NCBI GenBank assembly: GCA_965116865.1 | Contig: OZ220727.1 | Coordinates: 1,364,001 to 1,428,000, forward strand | Origin: Aldehydirespirator sp965116865 | GTDB lineage: Bacteria; Actinomycetota; Acidimicrobiia; Acidimicrobiales; Aldehydirespiratoraceae | Direction of reading: 5' to 3' | DNA: 64,000 bases | Shown here: piece after piece, positions 52,474 through 62,200 of the stretch | How the letters are laid out: each line of letters begins with the position of its first letter | How positions within the stretch are numbered: the first letter of the stretch is position 1 | The notes under the pieces: model-generated | What the model was told of the DNA's origin: nothing | The model's database searches: none | What the model saw: the letters and a program-made list of their open reading frames with translations, nothing else | Made by a program: the position numbers and the translations under genes

Positions 52474-53653
52474 CTCCGGGGAGAAGCGCTGCGGCGAACA
52501 GGGACTGCTGTCCGGTCGGGTCCGCCGGCGCCGGCCTGGGCTCGGGAGCCGGCGCAGGTCCGCGGTCGAGCAGCGCTTCGATGTCTTCGAGACTGGACAC
52601 GGGTTCGGCGCCTCGCTGCTGGAGCGGCTCGTTGCCGGGACCCTCCCCGTCGCCGCGCCACACCGAGACGCGTCCGTAGCCGTGCTTGAGCGCCTCGATC
52701 GCGCCGGACCAGGTGCCGCCGGTCCCATCGTCGCTGGCGACGACCACTGTGAGCTCGGCCTGCGCATAGATGAGCTTGTTGCGGCCCATGGCGTTGCCCG
52801 CGCTGAAGGGAGCGTCCGGGCTGTAGGGGGTGCATATGACGGTGGCGCCGTCGTACACGGCCCTGCGGACCTCTGGTCGCTTGAGCTTGCGCGACAGCGA
52901 CTCTGCCAGGATCCCGACGACGCCCCCGCCGGCCTCGAAGGCTGCGTCCATGGCGATCTGGTCCACACCCCGGGCGCCTCCCGACACGAGCGGCAGGCCC
53001 CGCCGAGCCGCGAGGCGGGCGACCTCTAGGGCCACTTCGCCCCCCTCCGGGGACACGTCGCGGCTGCCGACCACTCCCAGCCCGGGCGCGTCGAGCAGCT
53101 CGAGCGCGCCGGCGGCGTGCAGCAGCGGAGGCGCCTTGGACCCGAGCCGGGCCCGCCACCGCTGCGGATACCGCTCATCGAAAGCGGTGACCGTCCTGAT
53201 GCCCGACTGCTCCAGCCGCTCCAACTCGAAAGCCACGGCCACGGCGCGCGCCGACAGATCGACGATGCGGGCGGCGAGACGCTCGGACAGGCCCACCTCT
53301 CGCACCAGTTCCTCCTCGCTGAGACCGACAAGCACGCTCGGACCGGCCCCGGGCGGCATCCCGGAACCGTCCGCCGCCCGGACGACACCCGGAGAGCCGC
53401 CCGCGTCCGGTGCGCGGGCCGCACGATCCTCGCCCGCGCCGCGGTCTGCGCCGGGCGCCGGACGGGCCTCGATACAGCCCAGCAGGCTCCAGTACTCCGA
53501 CGCCTTGAGCGGCCGCCCGCCCAGCGCGGGAAGCCGGCTGACGAGCAGCACCGTCGCGAGCGAGTCGTCGTTCCCCAACCGGAGGTCGGGCACCGGGAGA
53601 TCGAACACCACCTCGATGTCGTCGATGCCACGAGTCGAACGGGTGCCGGTCAC
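52457..53653 (-). CDS. dprA: DprA-like DNA-processing protein
   Basis: This 398-residue protein has an N-terminal extension, a helical segment with LSEEELVREVGLSERLAARI, and the DprA Rossmann domain (about 165-370): GIRTVTAFDERYPQRW, LGVVGSRDVSPEGGEVALEV, LVSGGARGVDQIAMDAAFE, GGGVVGILAE, SPDAPFSAGNAMGRNKLIYA and VVVASDDGTGGTWSGAIEAL. DprA loads RecA on incoming single strands in transformation, but stand-alone DprA-like proteins also occur in defence-related gene pairs. Here its GTG overlaps the stop of the RecQ-phosphoribosyltransferase gene (GTGA), so the two proteins are made together and probably act together. Confidence 0.9.
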   Translation of the reverse strand: MTGTRSTRGIDDIEVVFDLPVPDLRLGNDDSLATVLLVSRLPALGGRPLKASEYWSLLGCIEARPAPGADRGAGEDRAARAPDAGGSPGVVRAADGSGMPPGAGPSVLVGLSEEELVREVGLSERLAARIVDLSARAVAVAFELERLEQSGIRTVTAFDERYPQRWRARLGSKAPPLLHAAGALELLDAPGLGVVGSRDVSPEGGEVALEVARLAARRGLPLVSGGARGVDQIAMDAAFEAGGGVVGILAESLSRKLKRPEVRRAVYDGATVICTPYSPDAPFSAGNAMGRNKLIYAQAELTVVVASDDGTGGTWSGAIEALKHGYGRVSVWRGDGEGPGNEPLQQRGAEPVSSLEDIEALLDRGPAPAPEPRPAPADPTGQQSLFAAALLPGACASR

Positions 53654-55716
53654 CGCTGCGACCTCCCCGCGGTGTCGGCCAGCGCGAACGGGATCACCGG
53701 ACCGGATCCTGCCTCGCGCAGCAGTAACCCCACGACGGTGAGGGTCCAGCGCGAGTCGACCATGTCGTCCACTAGGAGCACCGGACCCGACGGTACATCG
53801 TCGGCGACCTCGAACGCGTCCACCACGTTGCGGTACTGCTGCGGGCTGTTCTGCATCGTCTTCTGGGGCTCGGTCTCGCGGACCTTGACGACTGCGTCCA
53901 TACAGGCCAGCCCAAGCGACTGCGCCAGCCGGCACGCGAAGTCAGCGACCAGTCCGGGCCGACGTAGCGACGGCACGCAGGCCACCCACTCCGGCGGAGG
54001 GTCGGGCCGCCAACGGTCCCGGATCAGGTCGCGCGCTGCTGCGACGAGTTGGTCGTCGAACCGGCCGTCCTGCTGCTTGCCCGTCCTGACCAGCCGGCCC
54101 CAGCCGCCGTCGCCCCACATCGCCAGGGCGCGTCCCTCCCCGAGCCTGTCATCGAGCGCGATCCGCTTGCCGTCCGGGACCTGCTTGCGAGGCTCGATGA
54201 CGCGCTCGGACTCGCGCAGGAAGTCGACGGCCTCTTGGACGACGGCCGGATCGAAGGCGCGGTCCAGGCTCTCGCCGATGCAGTTGTCGCAGATCCCGCA
54301 CGGCTCGGGGTCGTGATCGTCGAGGCAGCCGCGCAGCAGCCGCATCCGGCAGCCGTCGGCGCCGATGTAGTCGCGCATCTGCTCCTGCTCGGCTCGACGC
54401 AGCGCCGTGACCGACGCGACCCGTTCACGGTCGAACGTCCAAGGCCCGAGCGTCCGCAACCACCGGCTGCCGTCACGCTCCACCGCTCCCTCGACCTCCA
54501 GGATCTTCAGCAGCTGCTCGAGCCGACCCCGCCGCATGTTCACCTCCGCCAAGATCTCCCGCGTCGTCATCGACACGGCCCGGCGCTCCAGCAGGTCCAC
54601 CACCCGCTCCGCCAGCTCGACCGGCGGGAAGGCCGAGTCGATGAAGAAGTCCTGGATGTCGGTGTCCTCGGCGCCACGCAGCAGGATGCCCCACGATTCT
54701 GCGAGGGCGCGTCCGGCCCGCCCGACCTGCTGGTAGTAGGCCACCGGCGATCCCGGCGACTGGTAGTGGATGACGAACGCTAGGTCGGGCTTGTCGAATC
54801 CCATGCCCAACGCCGACGTGGCCACCACCACCTTGACCCTGTTGGCGAGCAGGTCCTGCTCAACGGCGCGCCGGTGCTCGTCGTCGTGCGCTCCGCTGTA
54901 GGCCTGCGCGTCGATGCCCCGCGACCCGAGCCAGTCGGCGACCCTCGCCGTGTCGGCAACGGTGAGGCAGTACACGATACCTGTGCCGGGCAGCTGCTCG
55001 ATCACGGAGGCGAGCCACACCAGCCGCTCGGCCTGCGACGGCTTGTCGATGGCGTGGAGCCGCAGGCCGCGGCGGGCGAGCGGGCCCCTCACCGCAACGA
55101 AGTCGGCGCCGAGCTGCGCGGTCACGTCGTCCACGACCCGGTCGTTGGCGGTGGCCGTGCAGCACAGCACCGGCACGCCGGCGGGCAGCAGGTCCAACAC
55201 GCGCACCAGCCGCCTGTAGTCGGGGCGGAAGTCGTGGCCCCAGTCGGAGATGCAATGGGCCTCGTCGATCACCAGCAGGCCGCTGCGCCGGCCGACCACC
55301 GGCAGCACCTCGCGGCGGAACTGCGGGTTCGCCAGCCTCTCCGGCGAGATCAGCAGCGCGTCCACGTCGTCCGCGTCGATCTGTGCCTCGACCTCTGCCC
55401 ACTCGCCACGGTTCGAGCTGTTGACGGTGACGGCACGCACCCCGAGCCGCTCGGCTGCCTCGATCTGGTTGCGCATGAGCGCCAGCAGCGGCGACACCAG
55501 CAGCGTCGGCCCGAACCCGCGGGCTCTCAGCAGCCGCGTGGCGATGAAGTACACCGCGCTCTTGCCCCAACCGGTCCGCTGCACCAGCAGCACCCGGCCG
55601 CGGTCGCCGGCCAAAGCCACGATGGCCTCGTGCTGGCCACCGCGGAATGCCGCAAAAGGATCGCCCGTCAACCGCCGCAGCAGCCCTAGGGCCTCGTTCG
55701 CAAGGTCGTGTCGCAT
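53650..55716 (-). CDS. RecQ-family helicase fused to a phosphoribosyltransferase-like domain
   Basis: This 688-residue protein begins with a RecQ-type helicase: GQHEAIVALAGDRGRVLLVQ, Walker A RTGWGKSAVYF, LLVIDEAHCISDWGHDFRP, ATSALGMGFDKPDLAFVIHY and QQVGRAGRAL. The zinc-binding part has CRMRLLRGCL with CGICDNC. The C-terminal 200 residues resemble ComF-type phosphoribosyltransferases, with the PRPP-binding loop GPVLLVDDMVDSRWTLTVVG. Walker A reads GWGKS, not the usual GxGKS/T with small residue. The ATG at 55716 is chosen as the start of conserved sequence; 55740 is also possible. It is translationally coupled to dprA. Nucleotide salvage coupled to DNA unwinding, possibly in phage defence, is inference. 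Confidence 0.9.
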   Translation of the reverse strand: MRHDLANEALGLLRRLTGDPFAAFRGGQHEAIVALAGDRGRVLLVQRTGWGKSAVYFIATRLLRARGFGPTLLVSPLLALMRNQIEAAERLGVRAVTVNSSNRGEWAEVEAQIDADDVDALLISPERLANPQFRREVLPVVGRRSGLLVIDEAHCISDWGHDFRPDYRRLVRVLDLLPAGVPVLCCTATANDRVVDDVTAQLGADFVAVRGPLARRGLRLHAIDKPSQAERLVWLASVIEQLPGTGIVYCLTVADTARVADWLGSRGIDAQAYSGAHDDEHRRAVEQDLLANRVKVVVATSALGMGFDKPDLAFVIHYQSPGSPVAYYQQVGRAGRALAESWGILLRGAEDTDIQDFFIDSAFPPVELAERVVDLLERRAVSMTTREILAEVNMRRGRLEQLLKILEVEGAVERDGSRWLRTLGPWTFDRERVASVTALRRAEQEQMRDYIGADGCRMRLLRGCLDDHDPEPCGICDNCIGESLDRAFDPAVVQEAVDFLRESERVIEPRKQVPDGKRIALDDRLGEGRALAMWGDGGWGRLVRTGKQQDGRFDDQLVAAARDLIRDRWRPDPPPEWVACVPSLRRPGLVADFACRLAQSLGLACMDAVVKVRETEPQKTMQNSPQQYRNVVDAFEVADDVPSGPVLLVDDMVDSRWTLTVVGLLLREAGSGPVIPFALADTAGRSQR

Positions 55717-55837
55717 AGGACGGGGACTGTAGGCACCCACTACGACACCGCTGGGTTCTCAACTGTTCGGGTTGATGGTAGTTGATAGGTTGTGTGGATG
55801 GTAGATTAGATGACATGACGGGTATGAAATTGCCTGA

Positions 55838-56140
55838 CTGGGCGCGGGCCCGAAGCATCAGGGCCGCGCCGAGCGCAAGCGGGCGCTCACGGCGGAGTCG
55901 TCGTCGCGGTGGGCGGGCACGATCACGCGCCGCTCAGACGACATGTGGGAGCGCCAGATGCTCAACTACCGAGACGAGCTGGCCGACAAGCGCGCCGCCG
56001 TAGACGCCATCACCAAGCGCCTCGCGAAGCCCGTCGGCGAGAGCGGCGGGTACGCCACCAAGGCCGAGCGTTTTGCCAAGCAGAAGCGCCTGCAAGCCCT
56101 GAGACGGCGCGTCGAGTGGCTGGTAGGAAGCGAAACGCGA
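55838..56140 (+). pseudogene. Fragment of a TnpB/OrfB-type transposase
   Basis: An internal frame without its own start encodes RKRALTAESSSRWAGTITRR, MWERQMLNYRDELADKR and GGYATKAERFAKQKRLQAL, the N-terminal coil and basic region of IS200/IS607-type TnpB proteins. A stop lies just upstream (55835-55837) and the catalytic RuvC part is absent, so this is a decayed remnant. It fills most of the gap between recQ and the giant surface protein. No transposon ends were identified. Confidence 0.6.
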
Positions 56141-56204
56141 GAACACCGATTGGCACCGGTCTCCTCGCTCCCTCCCTCGCCTCGGCGCAGAACTGTTGCC
56201 AGAC

Positions 56205-59200
56205 CTAGAGTGGGCGGTCCCATGGAGCGGTGATGTCCTCGGGGACATAGGCCCACTTGTCGCGGGACTCAACAGTCCATCTGTGTCGGAACTCGGCGGC
56301 GCGGGTGAGGAAGCTTGCCATCTGGGCTCTGGCCGTGGGCCGCTGGGGGCAGTACAGGCGCGGTTCGGTGGAGCAGCCCAGCGTGATGCGGGCCGCTGAC
56401 AGGGCGTCGATGGCGGCGTCGTGGCCGGTGCCGACGCCGTCCTCGAAGCCAGCGGGGTCGGCCTCGGCCAGATCGAAGGCCCTCACGAGGAAGCTGGCCA
56501 TCTGGGCGCGGGTGACGGGATCGTCGGGGCAGAACAGCCGCGGCTGGGTGGAGCATCCCAGGGTGATGCGCAACTGCGCGAGCCGTTCGGCGTGGCCGGC
56601 CCACCACAGGCCGGCGCTCACGTCTTCGAAGCTCGACCGGCGGGGGCGGCCGGGGTCGTCGCCGTCTAGCACCCGCACCAGCCACACTGCCATCTCCCAG
56701 CGGCGGATCGGCTCGTTGGGGCACAGCCGTCCCCGCGAGCAGCCGGTGCGGGCCAGCACCCCCTCGGATGCCAGCGCGAGCACGGTCCCGGAATGCACTC
56801 CGGCATCTTCGAGGTCGGAGAACTCCTCAGCCGGGTTCCGCTCGGACGGCCCCGGCGCCGGCGGCGGCCCCGGCGGCGGAGGAGGCGGAGGCGGAGGCGG
56901 CGGAGGCGGCGGAGGCGGCGGGTCGGGGTCGCGGCGTTCGGGCACGGTGCCCACGGTCGCTGCTTCTGCGGTGTCGCGGGCTTGCGGCTCGTGGCGGTCG
57001 GTGTAGGAGGCGCGGGCCTGCAGGTAATGGCCCGCATCGTCGTCGTCGGGCAGGTACACGTTGGCGTCGGCGCCGTCGATGAGGGTCCAGCCCCCGGTGC
57101 GGCTCCTGGATCGGCGCCACTGCCAGCTGAGGCCCGAGACGCCGCCGTCGGGGTCGGTCACAGTCGCTGTGAGCCGCCGGCCCACCGTCGGGGAATGCGA
57201 CGACAACGTCACCGCGCCGGGCTCCTCCACATTGTTCACGGTCACGACGACATCGCGCGACTGTTCGTTGACGCCGTCGAACGCTACGACGGTCACACGA
57301 TAAACGTTGTCGCGGTCGGAGTCCGCCGCATCCTCAGAGTCAGGCACCGAAACGAACGACAACCTCCCACCGCTGATCGCGAAATCGCCGCCGTCCACAC
57401 CTCGCAACGACCACACGATGACACCGCCCTCAGGATCATCCACCACTCGGAACGTCCCAACCGCCGCGGCGTCGTTCTCGTCATGATCGAACACGGAATC
57501 GCCTGCGAGCATAAACGGCTCGTTCACATCGACGACAGTCACGACGACATCACGCGACTGTTCGTTGACGCCGTCAGACGCTACGACGGTCACACGATAA
57601 ACGTTGTCGCGGTCGGAGTCCGCCGCATCCTCAGAGTCAGGCACCGAAACGAACGACAACCTCCCACCGCTGATCGCGAAATCGCCGCCGTCCACACCTC
57701 GCAACGACCACACGATGACACCGCCCTCAGGATCATCCACCACTCGGAACGTCCCAACCGCCGCGGCATCGTTCTCATCATGATCGAACACGGAATCGCC
57801 TGCGAGCATAAACGGCTCGTTCACATCGACGACAGTCACGACGACATCACGCGACTGTTCGTTGACGCCGTCAGACGCTACGACGGTCACACGATAAACG
57901 TTGTCGCGGTCGGAGTCCGCCGGATCCTCAGAGTCAGGCACCGAAACGAACGACAACCTCCCACCGCTGATCGCGAAATCGCCGCCGTCCACACCTCGCA
58001 ACGACCACACGATGACACCGCCCTCAGGATCATCCACCACTCGGAACGTCCCAACCGCCGCGGCATCGTTCTCATCATGATCGAACACGGAATCGCCTGC
58101 GAGCATAAACGGCTCGTTCACATCGACGACAGTCACGACGACATCACGCGACTGTTCGTTGACGCCGTCAGACGCTACGACGGTCACACGATAAACGTTG
58201 TCGCGGTCGGAGTCCGCCGGATCCTCAGAGTCAGGCACCGAAACGAACGACAACCTCCCACCGCTGATCGCGAAATCGCCGCCGTCCACACCTCGCAACG
58301 ACCACACGATGACACCGCCCTCAGGATCATCCACCACTCGGAACGTCCCAACCGCCGCGGCATCGTTCTCATCATGATCGAACACGGAATCGCCTGCGAG
58401 CATAAACGGCTCGTTCACATCGACGACAGTCACGACGACATCACGCGACTGTTCGTTGACGCCGTCAGACGCTACGACGGTCACACGATAAACGTTGTCG
58501 CGGTCGGAGTCCGCCGGATCCTCAGAGTCAGGCACCGAAACGAACGACAACCTCCCACCGCTGATCGCGAAATCGCCGCCGTCCACACCTCGCAACGACC
58601 ACACGATGACACCGCCCTCAGGATCATCCACCACTCGGAACGTCCCAACCGCCGCGGCATCGTTCTCATCATGATCGAACACGGAATCGCCTGCGAGCAT
58701 GAACGGCTCGTTCACATCGACGACAGTCACGACGACATCACGCGACTGTTCGTTGACGCCGTCAGACGCTACGACGGTCACACGATAAACGTTGTCGCGG
58801 TCGGAGTCCGCCGGATCCTCAGAGTCAGGCACCGAAACGAACGACAACCTCCCACCGCTGATCGCGAAATCGCCGCCGTCCACACCTCGCAACGACCACA
58901 CGATGACACCGCCCTCAGGATCATCCACCACTCGGAACGTCCCAACCGCCGCGGCGTCGTTCTCGTCATGATCGAACACGGAATCGCCTGCGAGCATGAA
59001 CGGCTCGTTCACATCGACGACAGTCACGACGACGTCACGCGACTGTTCGTTGACGCCGTCAGACGCTACGACGGTCACACGATAAACGTTGTCGCGGTCG
59101 GAGTCCGCCGGATCCTCAGAGTCGGGCACCGAGACGAACGACAACCTCCCACCGCTGATCGCGAAATCGCCGCCGTCCACACCTCGCAACGACCACACGA

Positions 59201-62200
59201 TGACACCGTCCTCGGGATCTTCGAGCACTCGGAACGTCCCAACCGCCGCGGCGTCGTTCTCGTCATGATCGAACACGGAATCGCCTGCGAGCATGAACGG
59301 CTCGTTCACATCGACGACAGTCACGACGACGTCGCGCGACTGTTCGTTGAGACTGTCGTCGGAGACCGTCACCACGACCTCGTAGTCGTTCTGCCCGTCG
59401 GTGTCGGCCGGCACTTCGTAGTCTGGCGCCGAAACGAATTCGAGGCTGCCGGCATCGAACTCGAAAGCGCTCTGATCGGCGCCTGAGAACTGCCACGTGA
59501 CAGCGCCGCCCTCGGGATCCTCGGCAACGAACTGGACCACCGCGCCCCGGTCGTTCTCCGGGTGGCTGATGTCGGTGTCGCCGATCAACTCCGGCGCCTC
59601 GTCAACATCGGTTACCGACACGGTCACCTCGATCGACGCGTCGGCAGCGGTATCGGCGTTGCCGTCGTCGTCTTTGCTGTCACTCACCGAGACCGTCACC
59701 TCGTGACTGGAGGCGTCCTCGAAATCCAAAGGCTCCTTGGTCTTCAACTGGCCGGTGGACGAATCGATGCCGAAAAGCGCGGCGTCGCTGCCGCCCAGCG
59801 AATAGACCAACGTGTCGCTGCCGTGATCGCGCGCGCCGACCGCAGCACCCACAGCCATGTCCGCAACAAGATCCTCACGCACAACACGGACCGCCGCGTC
59901 GCCCTCGACGAAGAAAGGCTCACCGTTGGAAGCGCCCGGCGTGCCCCGCGCCGTCACCGACCAGTCGCCGCCGCCGCGGACATTGACCGCCCTCACCTGC
60001 ACATCGCGGCGCAGACCGTCAATGAGCCCCGAGACCGTATAACTGCGGCCCGCAGCATCAGCCGCGCCCTCGACCACCGTCCAAGCCGAATCGTCGGCCT
60101 TGTCGCCGGAATCGCTGCGAATGTGACGCACCTCGTACCCGGCGACATCCGACGAGCCGCCGTAACCCGGCGCAGCCCACCGCACAGTCAACGAATCCGC
60201 ACCAGGCTCGACATGCTCCAGAGCCGGCTCCCCGGGCAGGGCCTTGTGCCCGTACACGGCGATGCCCCAAGCCTGCAGAAGATTGACGAAGTTGAAGAGC
60301 GGATCGTCGGCCGTGTCCCGCACCCGCAGCGTCCATTCGCCCGACGGGTCCTCCCCCAAGTGGCGGGCCGACCCCAGCCGGACAGGCGACTGCACATTGC
60401 ATGCAGCCGGTAAGCAGTACATCGTCTCGGGCACCGACAGCTTCGACACCGAGCCCGACGGCGACACCAGCTCCACGTCGAGTTGCCGGAAGTCGGGCGC
60501 AGCGAAGTCGACATAAAGATCCACATGCTCGACGAAGTCGATCTCCGACACGACCTCAATGCTGCGCTCCACCCAACCTCCCCCGTTGGGGATCTCCACA
60601 CCCTGACCGGAGTAACGAACCACCGGCGGCGCCGTCTCGCGCATCGCGGGCAGCTTCGGCCAACCGTCCGCCAGTTCGACGGCTGCTCCGGCGTCGAGCA
60701 CCCCGAAGCCGTACTCATGGCTGAACTCGTAGTTCTCGGGGTCGGCCGGGTCGGCGCCGTGCTTGAGCGCGCCGGTCTCCCAGCCGGTGCTGCCGGGGTC
60801 GTTCTTGCGGGCCGACCCGGCCAGGATCAGCTTCAGGTCGCGCCAGCTGAGGCCGCTGTCGACAGCCCGCAACAACGCGGCCGCGCCCGACACCTGCGGA
60901 GCAGCCGCGCTGGTCCCGCCGAAACTGACTCTGTAGCGGCTCAAATTGTCGGTGGTGGCGATGCTGGCCCTGCCCAAGCTCGAGTCGCTGGACGGCGCGC
61001 AGATCCAAAGGTTGGCTCCCATCTCGGAATACCCCGACCGCTGGCCGAGGTCGTTCACCGAGCACACCACGGTCGCCGCGCGGTGGGATTTGAGCTCCTC
61101 GTGGGTCGCGTAGTCGCCGCCTGGGGCGTCGTTGCCGGCCGAGAACACGTAGAAGACGCCCTTGCCCCCGAAACCTTCGCTGATGCCCGCCTCCACGGCT
61201 CGCAGCACCAACTCCGAGGCCGGGATCGGGAGACGAGCAGTTATGCGGCTCCAGCTGTTGTTGACGACGGCGGTGTCGGCCATGTTGCGGACCATCGCGT
61301 CGGCTTCATTCGCGTCGGTTCCGTTCTGCAGGAAGTTGTAGCCGTAGATCGTGGCTCGGGGGGCGATGCCCCGCACTCCGATCTCGTTGTCGCGGGCCGC
61401 GATCACACCGGCCACCCCGGTGCCGTGCCACCAGGCCGGGTCGTAGAACCCGGCCTGGGACTCGGTGTAGTCGTGGTTCCGGGATTGGTCGACGTTGTCG
61501 CGCAGGTCGGGATGGTCGGACTGGAGCCCGTCGTCGACCACCGCCACATTGACTCCTGCTCCCAGGGTGGTCGCCCAGGCGCCCTCGACGTTGGCGTCCT
61601 CGCCGACGGCGCCTTCGAACTGGCCCGTGTTGTCGAAGTGCCACTGGCACCCGTACAGGGCGTCATGGATGTCGGCGCTGGACACCGGGATGCTCTCGCA
61701 GGTGTCGATCAAGTAGGCGTAGCTGGCGTCCTCGATCAACAGCACGGCGTACGAGCCGGTCTCGGAGCCGGAGCCGACCGGGTCGCGGCTCACTTTCAGG
61801 AAGTGTGTCCCCGCGTCCACCTCGTGGAGGAGCTCGAAGCCGTACCCTCTCGGGACCACGACCGCGTCGGCGACGGTGTTGCCGTCACTGTCGAGGAGCT
61901 CCGCTGTGACGTCGACGCTGAGCCCGGATCCGAAGACTCTCACATGGGTGTCCTCCGCCATCTCGACGCGGAAGTAGTCCGTGTCGCCGGTGGGGTCGAT
62001 CGTGCCGACGGCCACCAGGTAGAAGTCCAACGGGATCGCGCTGCCACGCGTGCTGCCCGGGTCTTGGGCCTCCAGCAGGTACAGCGAGTACAGCCCTCCC
62101 TTGTACTGTGGGGCCGCCTCGACGTTGATGCGGTAGGCGCCCGCCGCGAGGTCGGCGCGATGCACGAACCCGCTGGCGGGAAGCCCGCTGAACGACTCGT

